From positions 1 to 28,884 of the forward strand of contig JBDKFK010000019.1 of the NCBI GenBank assembly GCA_039798745.1: DNA of 28,884 nucleotides, written 5' to 3'. Source of the DNA: JBDKFK01 sp039798745 (GTDB lineage: Bacteria; Patescibacteriota; Microgenomatia; UBA1406; GWC2-37-13). The notes beneath the pieces are model-generated. The model ran no database searches. It had not been told where the DNA came from and saw only the letters and a list, made by a program, of their open reading frames with translations. Below, piece after piece: positions 6,732 through 13,060 of the stretch; position 1 is the stretch's first letter; every line of letters begins with the position of its first letter. Both the position numbers and the translations under genes were made by a program.

Positions 6732-6762
6732 CAAAATACATACTTATGATATACTATAGGCA
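6732..6762 (+). promoter_or_regulatory. Cassette-type extended -10 promoter D
   Basis: TATACT at 6750-6755 with TGA before it and ATAGGCA after it, plus upstream AAATACATAC shared with promoter B. Expected start is near 6762, which gives a leader of about 330 nt before the ATG at 7090. Confidence 0.66.
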
Positions 6763-6846
6763 CTATTTTAATCGATCGTCCCAGATATACACATAAAGCA
6801 GTGTCGTTCTGGACTGTAGTATAAAAGGTCTGTGCACCTTAATAAA

Positions 6847-6860
6847 TCGAGAAAGGTAAT
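6847..6860. repeat. Cassette D inverted repeat, 5' copy
   Basis: TCGAGAAAGGTAAT, the exact reverse complement of 8375-8388. It follows ACCTTAATAAA, as in cassette C, and ends 11 nt before the long hairpin. Confidence 0.85.
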
Positions 6861-6871
6861 TGTAAATCTCT

Positions 6872-6933
6872 TCCACATAGGGTGGAAATGAACCTGTAGC
6901 CACATCTGCAGGCTGATTTCCATCTTATGTGGA
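6872..6933 (+). promoter_or_regulatory. Long leader hairpin D
   Basis: 6872-6899 pairs with 6906-6933: 28 positions with two mismatches (6890/6915, 6892/6913). The three wobble pairs (6880/6925, 6882/6923, 6897/6908) are all G.U in plus-strand RNA, the transcribed sense. The 3' arm CCATCTTATGTGG resembles CCATCTTGTATGG of leaders A and B. Confidence 0.8.
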
Positions 6934-6940
6934 CCCGACG

Positions 6941-7047
6941 TTGCAGTGACGCGCAACCCAAGGGAAACCTCTGTCAAGCCCTCATGTTCCTCTATCTACC
7001 TCTTGCCCTCCCCAGACAGGGCACACCGAACTCCGGTCGTGAGACCG
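6941..7047 (+). promoter_or_regulatory. Short hairpins of leader D
   Basis: Local stems lie between the long hairpin and gene D1: GTTGC with GCAAC near 6941-6958, TGCCCT with AGGGCA near 7004-7022, and CCGGTC with GACCGG near 7032-7047. An AAAGGGGG ribosome site follows at about 7073-7081. Confidence 0.5.
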
Positions 7048-7089
7048 GGGATAACCATTGTATCGTGCTATCGAAAGGGGGCTCGTACG

Positions 7090-7515
7090 ATGTGCCTGAA
7101 GAAACAAACCCTCGGGTACTATGGCGCCGTCGTGAATCTCTCGATTCACGGGCTCTTCGCGTTCGTAGCTGCGGTCGAAGAACGGCAAAAAGAACTGAGC
7201 ACGCATGATGTACTCATGGATGCCGAGCTGAAAACAACATTTCAAGCTTACTTCCATGACAAACCCATCTGTGCTGCAGTTCAGTCGTCCGGCGGCCTGC
7301 TCGATGGATTTGAGAGAGCAAAAGATACTGTTTTTCGACTGGTCGATGACCTGATCGATGAGCTGTATCGGCCCGGCACCTTCATACCGGGGGATTTTCT
7401 CGACACGTTCTACCCTGCCATCCGTAAACGGGTGGCCGATCAGTTCGGCCTCGAACTACCCATGTTGCCATACACGGCGAGAAAGGCAAGCGAGGTCGAG
7501 TTATTGGCCGCCTGA
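7090..7515 (+). CDS. Unrecognised cassette protein D1 (141 aa)
   Basis: The likely start is ATG at 7090 (MCLKKQTLGYYG), 8 nt after AAAGGGGG. The frame stays open upstream to 6946 but that part overlaps the structured leader and lacks a ribosome site. The protein is about 141 aa, mostly predicted helices, with an acidic middle (RLVDDLIDELY) and no signal peptide or membrane segment. No family is recognised. It is the first of three genes in cassette D, 13 nt before D2. Composition resembles the other cassette genes rather than the host genes. Function is unknown. Confidence 0.75.
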   Translation: MCLKKQTLGYYGAVVNLSIHGLFAFVAAVEERQKELSTHDVLMDAELKTTFQAYFHDKPICAAVQSSGGLLDGFERAKDTVFRLVDDLIDELYRPGTFIPGDFLDTFYPAIRKRVADQFGLELPMLPYTARKASEVELLAA

Positions 7516-7528
7516 ACAGGAGGTCATT

Positions 7529-7945
7529 ATGACAAGCGTTAGACTATCACATGAAGTGATGCAATTCATCGATTCCCTGGATGTCCCAGGGCTCGAAGCT
7601 ATCCAGAATGCCTGCAGTGTCAGGCTTTTGGAAATGCGAAGAACAGATCTCCCACTGTCACAGCTCCTGGAACTTCTTGCCGAGATCAAAGCAAATCTAG
7701 AAGATCAACGCAAGCACTACCATGGCTTAGACTCTTGGCAGTGGATGGACGGTTGCATGAAGTTCTGGCTCAACCCTGTTGAGCAGGACATATATCAGAG
7801 CGGTTGGTTTTCGATCGATGAACTGCGCTTATGGTTGAAAGACCAGGGGCCAGTTATGATCGAAGAAGAGGATGAGGGTGAGCCAGATCTCCATGCCGAG
7901 ATCCGGTGGCTCCCAAGGAACCACGAGGAACCCATCCTCGTTTAA
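7529..7945 (+). CDS. Unrecognised cassette protein D2 (138 aa)
   Basis: Starts at ATG 7529 (MTSVRLSHEVMQFIDSLD) behind a strong AGGAGG at about 7518-7523; the upstream extension of the frame overlaps D1 and is rejected. The N-terminal half is helical with Leu/Glu repeats (LLELLAEIKANLEDQ), so a short coiled coil is possible. Then comes a Trp-rich segment (SWQWMDGCMKFWLN) and an acidic tail (EEEDEGEPD). It resembles no family I know. It lies between D1 and a perfect hairpin at 7958-7990. A regulatory or host-interaction role is possible but unsupported. Confidence 0.77.
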   Translation: MTSVRLSHEVMQFIDSLDVPGLEAIQNACSVRLLEMRRTDLPLSQLLELLAEIKANLEDQRKHYHGLDSWQWMDGCMKFWLNPVEQDIYQSGWFSIDELRLWLKDQGPVMIEEEDEGEPDLHAEIRWLPRNHEEPILV

Positions 7946-7957
7946 GGTTCGCCACAG

Positions 7958-7990
7958 AAGGCCAGCCCTCCGATTCGGAGGGCTGGTCTT
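7958..7990 (+). terminator. 15-bp hairpin between D2 and D3
   Basis: 7958-7972 pairs with 7976-7990 around loop ATT, with one G.U pair. It begins 13 nt after the D2 stop and is G+C-rich, but no U-run follows. It has the same size as the hairpins ending cassettes B and C. It may be the original end of the D1-D2 unit, or attenuate D3 or stabilise the D1-D2 mRNA. Confidence 0.65.
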
Positions 7991-8015
7991 CGCAATTCAA
8001 AACAGGAGAAGGGAG

Positions 8016-8357
8016 ATGATTCTCAAATTGAGAGAAGATATTCCTCCGCCTCATGAAATAAACATGCGGTGGATCAACGATGTTCTCATGGCCTGGTGCA
8101 ACCATGGCTGGGTAGCCAAAGTGCGGCCCTGGAAAGCTCCGAATCAAACTGCGGTGCTCTCTCCGGGAACAGATGATCACGCTGAACTGATTATATGCTA
8201 CCGCTACGCGTATGCTCATGAAGTTCCACGCTATGTGGAACGAATGGCGTATGCCAACGATCTTCTGCCGGCAATGCCGGAAGATGTACCACCATATACA
8301 CCAATCATCGTGCCCGACACGTTGCGGCCCTGGTTTAAACTGCTCCTTTCGCTATGA
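8016..8357 (+). CDS. Unrecognised cassette protein D3 (113 aa)
   Basis: Starts at ATG 8016 (MILKLREDIPPPHEINMRW). A purine-rich site, AGGAGAAGGGAG, lies directly before it. The 113-aa product is soluble-looking, rich in Pro and Trp (WCNHGWVAKVRPWK; PEDVPPYTP), with no membrane segment. No family is recognised. It is separated from D2 by a strong hairpin, so it may be expressed at a lower level or only on read-through. The cassette D inverted repeat (8375-8388) begins 18 nt after its stop, which ties D3 to the cassette. Confidence 0.72.
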   Translation: MILKLREDIPPPHEINMRWINDVLMAWCNHGWVAKVRPWKAPNQTAVLSPGTDDHAELIICYRYAYAHEVPRYVERMAYANDLLPAMPEDVPPYTPIIVPDTLRPWFKLLLSL

Positions 8358-8374
8358 TGATACATCTATCCAAC

Positions 8375-8388
8375 ATTACCTTTCTCGA
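8375..8388. repeat. Cassette D inverted repeat, 3' copy
   Basis: ATTACCTTTCTCGA, the exact reverse complement of 6847-6860, 1542 bp apart end to end. It lies just past D3 and just before the rho terminator. Confidence 0.85.
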
Positions 8389-8390
8389 CC

Positions 8391-8436
8391 ACAAAAAAAG
8401 GCCGCTTATCTCGCCCGTAGGGCGGAGGCGGCCTTC
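8391..8436 (-). terminator. Intrinsic terminator of rho transcript
   Basis: AAGGCCGC (8398-8405) pairs with GCGGCCTT (8428-8435), with an inner stem CGCCC/GGGCG (8412-8424). On the minus strand the stem is followed by seven U, so it is a classic intrinsic terminator for the leftward rho gene. It could also stop cassette D transcription from the other side, less efficiently. Confidence 0.85.
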
Positions 8437-8456
8437 TTTACTCTCCATTGAGCGCT

Positions 8457-9761
8457 TTACTTATTCAGCGTCTCAAGAAAATCTTTATTTGTTTTGGCTT
8501 TTCCAAGCTTATCACTCAAGGCTACGATTCTCTCCTCTGCATTCAATAACGAAAGCATACGACGTAGTGTATTAATACGTTTCATGGTTTCTTCATTAAA
8601 CAGAAGCTCTTCATGACGTGTTCCTGATTTCTCAATATCGATAGCGGGGAAGATACGACGTTCAGCGAATTTACGATCAAGATGAATCTCCATATTGCCG
8701 GTACCTTTGAACTCTTCGTAAATAAGATCATCCATACGTGATTCTGTGCCTACGAGACATGTCCCAATAATGGTAAGACTCCCACCCTCTTCACAGTTAC
8801 GGGCAGCGCCTAAAAATTTCTTGGCTGGAAACAGTGCTGAAGGATCAAATCCTCCGGACATTGTTCTTCCTGAACCAGTGACTGAAAGATTAAAAGCACG
8901 GGCCAGACGGGTAATAGAATCCAGAAGGATTATAACGTCATGACCCATCTCTACCATTCTTTTAGCACGGTCAAGGGCCAGATTGGCTACTTTTACTTGC
9001 TGACGTGGCGATTCATCAAAATGTGAAGCCGCGACTTCTCCTTTAATTGATCTCTTAAGTTCGGTGACTTCTTCCGGACGTTCTCCGATAAGAATAGCCA
9101 TGAGCTTTGCTTCTGGATGGTTGATCGAGATGGCCTCTGCAATCTCTTTGAGAAAGGTTGTTTTACCTGCTTTAGGCTGTGAAACGATAAGCGCTCTCTG
9201 ACCAAATCCGATCGGCGCAATAAGATCAATCATGCGGGTTGATAATATATCCTGCTTCGTCTCCATGATTATCTGACGATTAGGATGAAGGGAAGTAAGC
9301 TGATCAAACTGTTTGCGTTGACGGCTCTGTTCTTCAGTCATTTCCATATCATTAATTTTTTTAATAAGTAAAAGGCTATGAAAGCGCTCACCCTCTTTAG
9401 GCGGACGTGCTAATCCTTCAACCTGGTCGCCGCGGCGAAGCCAGAATCTACGGATCTGGGATGTTGAAACATAAATATCTCTATCTGGGTTAATAGCATA
9501 ATCCTGACGAAGAAAGCCGTAGCCTCCAAATGTTACGTCAAGAATACCTTTGGCAGGATAACTGATTTTAAGATCTTCTTTGAGCTTTTCTCCAATAGGT
9601 GGATCTTGAGGTAAAGGAGCACTCCTGACTTCCTCTTCTGCAGGGGTATCGTTTAAAGGCATAATTGGTTTTTCTTCGTATTTCTCAAGAAGAGAACTAA
9701 CATCTAAAGAAGCTCCATCCGCAGGCTTTGAAGACACGGGACTGGTTTTTTTACGTAGCAT
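8457..9761 (-). CDS. rho: Transcription termination factor Rho
   Basis: A 434-aa hexameric RNA helicase that ends transcription. A disordered acidic N-terminus (1-60) leads to the cold-shock-like RNA-binding domain (about 68-125, with GYGFLR at 80-85), then the RecA-type motor: Walker A PKAGKTT (196-202), Walker B VIILLDS (276-282), Q-loop TGSGRTMSGG (295-304) and R-loop KKFLGAARNCEEGGS. A Gln (Q195) replaces the usual Pro just before PKAGKT. The helical subdomain normally at the N-terminus of the RNA-binding region looks shortened. It is single-gene, ends in a strong intrinsic terminator, and starts at ATG 9761 without a ribosome site. A possible 17-aa upstream ORF overlaps its start. Confidence 0.97.
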   Translation of the reverse strand: MLRKKTSPVSSKPADGASLDVSSLLEKYEEKPIMPLNDTPAEEEVRSAPLPQDPPIGEKLKEDLKISYPAKGILDVTFGGYGFLRQDYAINPDRDIYVSTSQIRRFWLRRGDQVEGLARPPKEGERFHSLLLIKKINDMEMTEEQSRQRKQFDQLTSLHPNRQIIMETKQDILSTRMIDLIAPIGFGQRALIVSQPKAGKTTFLKEIAEAISINHPEAKLMAILIGERPEEVTELKRSIKGEVAASHFDESPRQQVKVANLALDRAKRMVEMGHDVIILLDSITRLARAFNLSVTGSGRTMSGGFDPSALFPAKKFLGAARNCEEGGSLTIIGTCLVGTESRMDDLIYEEFKGTGNMEIHLDRKFAERRIFPAIDIEKSGTRHEELLFNEETMKRINTLRRMLSLLNAEERIVALSDKLGKAKTNKDFLETLNK

Positions 9762-9804
9762 AAGAATGAAATAAATGATTAATGAATAACGGGCACAACG
9801 TCAT
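9751..9804 (-). CDS. Possible 17-aa leader peptide overlapping rho start
   Basis: ATG at 9804 follows a perfect TATAAT (9816-9811) by 6 nt, the spacing that gives leaderless starts elsewhere in this window. The frame reads MTLCPLFINHLFHSYAT and stops at 9751, overlapping the first 11 nt of rho in another frame. Rho itself has no ribosome site, so translation could be coupled. This is a prediction from position only. Confidence 0.35.
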   Translation of the reverse strand: MTLCPLFINHLFHSYAT

Positions 9805-9810
9805 GGATTG

Positions 9811-9816
9811 ATTATA
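9811..9816 (-). promoter_or_regulatory. rho promoter -10 box
   Basis: Minus-strand TATAAT, 49 nt upstream of the rho ATG and 6 nt upstream of a tiny ORF. No good -35 box is seen. The sequence is near-palindromic (ATTATA/TATAAT), so a divergent promoter toward 9830-10185 is possible. Confidence 0.5.
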
Positions 9817-9899
9817 CATATGAACTTTTTAGGCACGACATCATAATAGTACAGTCTCGATACGTAACGAAGGTGATGTTTTCATGGAAAAGTAAAGTT

Positions 9900-10185
9900 T
9901 ACAATAAGTGGTTTCGCAAACCGGATACATTATTAATGTATCAATAATTTCAAGAAATAAAAAGGGATAATGAAATCCGGATAATGCGGGGTAAATAAAG
10001 ATCCCCCACAATGAAAGTGAAAATAGAAAGTTTTTTCCCTGAAGGAAAAAGCCGGGAGAGATGTGTACCCGATACTGTCGGGTAAGTCCCCATCTCGTTT
10101 CCGTCCGAATGGGACGGTTACCCACATATACAAAAAGTATACAGAAAAAGCTTTCTACTGCACTCCTCATCAAGGAGGATCCAAT
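9900..10185 (+). ncRNA. Structured leader or small RNA candidate E
   Basis: The rho-10281 gap holds a run of hairpins. Stems are GGTTT/AAACC (9910-9922), an AT palindrome (9924-9942), CCGGAT/ATCCGG (9921-9926 with 9975-9980), GGGG/CCCC (from 9988), TTTTTCC/GGAAAAA (10032-10050), and GAGATG/CATCTC (10058-10063 with 10091-10096) enclosing TACCCGA/TCGGGTA (10066-10084). CCGTCC/GGACGG (10101-10117) follows. It ends in CTCCT facing AGGAGG, which could mask the ribosome site before a 42-codon ORF. The layout recalls the cassette leaders, but no paired end repeat was found. No known riboswitch was recognised. Confidence 0.45.
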
Positions 10186-10314
10186 ATGAAGTATACAATA
10201 TCATCTTTCCTTTTGTCAAGCATATCCTTTCCTAACAGGACAGAATGCTTATCTGATAAGTATATGGTAGACTATATTATATGTCTATGCGTCTGGGCCC
10301 TTACCTGCTTCTGA
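10186..10314 (+). CDS. Possible 42-aa ORF behind strong ribosome site
   Basis: ATG at 10186 follows AAGGAGG by 6 nt and opens a 42-codon frame starting MKYTISSFLLSSISF and ending near CVWALTCF. It has a mildly hydrophobic N-terminus and C-terminus. It overlaps the next gene's first 34 nt in a different frame. It may be a leader peptide, a remnant of a lost cassette gene, or chance. The strong ribosome site is the only real support. Confidence 0.35.
   Translation: MKYTISSFLLSSISFPNRTECLSDKYMVDYIICLCVWALTCF
10265..10280 (+). promoter_or_regulatory. Extended -10 promoter with leaderless start
   Basis: TGG-TAGACT (10265-10273) ends 7 nt before the ATG at 10281, so transcription should start at or next to the start codon. 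No clear -35 box is seen. Confidence 0.55.
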
Positions 10315-10808
10315 GCTTTCTTCTATGCGTCCTATTGTTCATAGTTGGCGTAAAGTACGGAACCTATGTGGAGATGCAGAATAAAATTGTGGCCAATATG
10401 CCAACACAGGCGCCAACACAGATACCCGAGGCTACACCTACCGAAATACCGGCTATAGAGTTTGTTAAAAATGCTAAGAATATCTGTGGGGTCTCTTTCC
10501 TGTATCCCTCATTTATGCAGCTAGAATCTTCAGCGTCTAGCGAAGCTGAATTGGTATCCAAAACCAATATCATACGCTATACATGCGATATTCAAAGTCC
10601 GTTGTTCGACAGTGCCCGTGACACCACACTCCCTACAGAAACCGTGACATTGAAGGGTAAAAAAATTACCGCACGTGTACTTGTATCTCAACAGATACCC
10701 GCATATATTTTTACGACAACAAATACACTCACCGGCAAGCCGTTGGTATTTATGATAGATAAAAAATTGTTTCCTCTGGTTGAAAAGTCATTAGAATATA
10801 CCCGTTAA
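10281..10808 (+). CDS. Membrane-anchored hypothetical protein upstream of fmt
   Basis: A 175-aa protein with one N-terminal membrane anchor (about residues 7-27, LGPYLLLSFLLCVLLFIVG). A Thr/Pro/Gln linker (about 40-58, with PTQAPTQIPEATPTEIP) follows, then an extracytoplasmic domain of about 115 residues holding two Cys (in NICGVSFLYP and YTCDIQS) that could form a disulfide. No family is recognised. The start is supported by an extended -10 box 7 nt upstream. It ends 1 nt before fmt, so the two are cotranscribed, but a functional link with fmt is not obvious. A surface or lipid-facing role is likely from topology only. Confidence 0.8.
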   Translation: MSMRLGPYLLLSFLLCVLLFIVGVKYGTYVEMQNKIVANMPTQAPTQIPEATPTEIPAIEFVKNAKNICGVSFLYPSFMQLESSASSEAELVSKTNIIRYTCDIQSPLFDSARDTTLPTETVTLKGKKITARVLVSQQIPAYIFTTTNTLTGKPLVFMIDKKLFPLVEKSLEYTR

Positions 10809-10809
10809 T

Positions 10810-11781
10810 ATGCGTATAGCTTTTTTTGGAACTCCCCCGTTCGCCGCGCACTTACTGGAACGAATACTAACCCAGCTCAGCGGGGTGGAAGTTTCGTTGG
10901 TGGTCACTCAACCTGACAAAAAAGTTGGAAGAAAACAGATTCTTACACAGACACCGGTAAAGCAGCTTGCTCTGCAACAGAGTCTAGAGGTTTTTGATCA
11001 AAACAAACTCAACGATCTTCCACAACTACTGCTCAACAAACACATCGACCTTGCGATACTCTACGCCTACGGCAAGATTATTCCTGCAGGTCTTCTCGAA
11101 ACACCTACACATGGCTTCTGGAATATTCACCCTTCACTTTTACCACTGTATCGTGGAGCGTCTCCTCTTACCTATCCTCTATTGCTCGGTGAATCACACA
11201 CAGGTGTCAGCCTCATGCAGATGGATGAGTTACTCGATCATGGCCCGATACTAACAACCGCGCAGTACACAATCCAGCCGACGGATACGCATCACGACCT
11301 GGAAAAAAAACTTACGGATATAGGTTTTGATCTCCTGAAACAGACTCTGGAACGTCTCGAAAAAGGAGAGATTGATAATAAGCCCCAAAACCATATTGAC
11401 GCAACATATACCCGACTTATACGCAAGGAAGATGGCTTTGTACCCTTTAATATTATTGCCAGCCTTGTACGCAACGCTCCACTTCAGGCTCATTATACGC
11501 CGCCCATTGTGGAGGAATACTATAAAAAAAACGGTACCGCTCAGAAGCGCAGCCATACGCTTGGTGAGGCTATCTACAATATGTATCGTGCATTGAAGGG
11601 GTGGCCGGGGTTATGGACTCTTGCTCCTATAGGAGGTATAGATACACGACTCAAAATAACAGAGATGACGAACACCTCAGGCATTGTTAGCATCTTAAAG
11701 CTGCAGCTTGAAGGCAAAAATGAGGTGCCTTTTGAAACATTCAACCGGGCGTACTCTGTTTTCACATCGGCGGCACCTTGA
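10810..11781 (+). CDS. fmt: Methionyl-tRNA formyltransferase
   Basis: A 323-aa enzyme that formylates Met-tRNA(fMet) using 10-formyl-tetrahydrofolate, for translation initiation. The N-terminal formyltransferase fold starts MRIAFFGTPPFA. The catalytic triad is visible as N105 and H107 in NIHPSLLPLYRG and D143 in LLDHGPIL. The C-terminal tRNA-binding barrel follows with the linker around 200-220. Length is normal. It lies 1 nt after the anchored protein and has no ribosome site. Its last 20 nt overlap the convergent VIT-family gene. Its folate cofactor links it with the DHFR/ThyA block downstream. Confidence 0.96.
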   Translation: MRIAFFGTPPFAAHLLERILTQLSGVEVSLVVTQPDKKVGRKQILTQTPVKQLALQQSLEVFDQNKLNDLPQLLLNKHIDLAILYAYGKIIPAGLLETPTHGFWNIHPSLLPLYRGASPLTYPLLLGESHTGVSLMQMDELLDHGPILTTAQYTIQPTDTHHDLEKKLTDIGFDLLKQTLERLEKGEIDNKPQNHIDATYTRLIRKEDGFVPFNIIASLVRNAPLQAHYTPPIVEEYYKKNGTAQKRSHTLGEAIYNMYRALKGWPGLWTLAPIGGIDTRLKITEMTNTSGIVSILKLQLEGKNEVPFETFNRAYSVFTSAAP

Positions 11782-12550
11782 ACAGACTTCCTATAAAGTA
11801 ACCCACAAGTGCAGACACCATACCAATAATCATCATTTCCATTCCCTGTTTCAATAACTGCCGACCCAGTGTTTTTTTTGCTTTATAAAAGCCTACACTA
11901 AAAAGAGTGAATGCTGAAATAATCAGTCCCCATATCGTAGCCTGTTCAATAGGAAGGAAAAAATAGGGAGTGAGAGGGACAAAAGAACCAACAAGCGCCG
12001 ATACTCCAACTATTAAGGCGGCCGATAACGCCTCTGATCTACTAACCGGCTCCAGTTTGAGCTCCTGCTCCATCATTACCCTAAGCCATATTTCGGGGTT
12101 TGAACAAATTGTCTCAACAATGTCTTCCAGTATTTTGCCTTTGAATCCATAACTCCGGTACAACACGCGTACTTCCTCACGCTCTGCGTCTGGTACGTGC
12201 TGTATCTCCCATTTTTCCCGCTCATACTCAGACTGATAATAATCCGCCTCAGCTATAGTTGATGTGTACGCCACAGCAGCCATAGAAATACTCTCTGCAA
12301 AGGTAGCTGCCAGTCCGGCTATAATAACCAACTGAGTAGACGAGGTAGCTGCGGCAATTCCGAGTATTACACCAAGAACGTTAACCAGACCGTCCTGACC
12401 TCCAAGAATAATTTCAGGAAGATTGAACTGAGTCTTATGATGTTCCTTATGACTCAATGATTTTTGAATTATAGCTTTGGTATGATGACGTTTCATCTCA
12501 TCAACATCTTGCTTGAGATACGCTTCTCTTACTTTCTGAGTTCTATCCAT
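11762..12550 (-). CDS. VIT1/CCC1-family iron/manganese transporter
   Basis: A 262-aa integral membrane protein of the VIT1/CCC1 type, which moves Fe2+ or Mn2+ across membranes. The signature region GGQDGLVNVLGVILGIAAA (about 50-68) and the following FAESISMAAVAYTSTIAEADYY mark the first two helices and the metal-binding entrance. A charged cytoplasmic segment (YEREKWEIQHVPDAEREEV), then three more hydrophobic helices (about 170-190, 205-222, 238-258) complete the fold. The substrate is inferred from the family. TAATAT at 12562-12557 ends 6 nt before the ATG, so its mRNA may be leaderless. It converges on fmt with a 20-nt overlap and no terminator. Confidence 0.9.
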   Translation of the reverse strand: MDRTQKVREAYLKQDVDEMKRHHTKAIIQKSLSHKEHHKTQFNLPEIILGGQDGLVNVLGVILGIAAATSSTQLVIIAGLAATFAESISMAAVAYTSTIAEADYYQSEYEREKWEIQHVPDAEREEVRVLYRSYGFKGKILEDIVETICSNPEIWLRVMMEQELKLEPVSRSEALSAALIVGVSALVGSFVPLTPYFFLPIEQATIWGLIISAFTLFSVGFYKAKKTLGRQLLKQGMEMMIIGMVSALVGYFIGSLFKVPPM

Positions 12551-12600
12551 TTCAATATATTACACGATTAGCTAATAATCAGCTGTGATCTTAGTCGCTC

Positions 12601-13053
12601 TTATTTATAATACGATTTGACTTGGAAGAGGATATACATAGACACAAGAGTGCCTACAATGAGGCCGCCGATGTTGAACTCTATAAGGCTTGATACAGCC
12701 CCTAGCAGAGTTGAATAATAAAGGAGGTACCAGGCTTTTCGACTGCGTTTAAACAGTCCAGGAATTGCCATTGCTTGAAGAACAAGTGAAACAACGCTGA
12801 CAAGCAATGAAAAGGTGTAGTTAATGCCATTATTTACACCACCCATATAACTTACCGGAGCAAGTACGGCACCGAGGCCAAGAAGTGCCAATAAAGGCGG
12901 GACTACCAGGATCATAAGAATCAGTGTGATCCATGGAGAAAACTGAACGATTACTTCTTTCCAGGCGGTTGGCAACGGAGGTGCTTTATGCACGAGGAGT
13001 TCCTCGAGCTTATCTTCAAGAGTTATTAACACCGATTTATTTTTTGTTGCCAT
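12601..13053 (-). CDS. Multi-pass membrane protein, unrecognised
   Basis: A 150-aa protein (MATKNKSVLITLEDKLEELL) with a soluble 35-residue N-terminus and about four hydrophobic segments (near 43-65, 73-95, 108-125 and 129-145). An amphipathic stretch with a KRSRKAW loop lies between. The start at 13053 is preferred over ATG 13065. A near-perfect promoter, TTGACA-N17-TATGAT, places the transcription start at 13053 and would lie over the upstream ATG. No family is recognised. It is flanked by the VIT-type transporter and dfr, and has its own promoter. Confidence 0.82.
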   Translation of the reverse strand: MATKNKSVLITLEDKLEELLVHKAPPLPTAWKEVIVQFSPWITLILMILVVPPLLALLGLGAVLAPVSYMGGVNNGINYTFSLLVSVVSLVLQAMAIPGLFKRSRKAWYLLYYSTLLGAVSSLIEFNIGGLIVGTLVSMYILFQVKSYYK

Positions 13054-13060
13054 AAGTTTG

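Noticed and set aside
463..6933. Long leader hairpins as integron attC sites
   Set aside because: They lie before, not after, the genes, lack the RYYYAAC/GTTRRRY ends, and their G.U bias points to RNA. No integrase is seen.
6946..7089. N-terminal extension of cassette protein D1
   Set aside because: It lies over the hairpin leader, lacks a ribosome site, and the AAAGGGGG before 7090 sets the start.
665..8388. Cassette inverted repeats as transposon ends
   Set aside because: The repeats differ completely between cassettes, lie inside the transcript, show no target duplication outside, and no transposase is present.
9841..10173. 110-aa leftward ORF between rho and the anchored protein
   Set aside because: It lies opposite a hairpin-rich leader, has no ribosome site or promoter, and its composition looks random.
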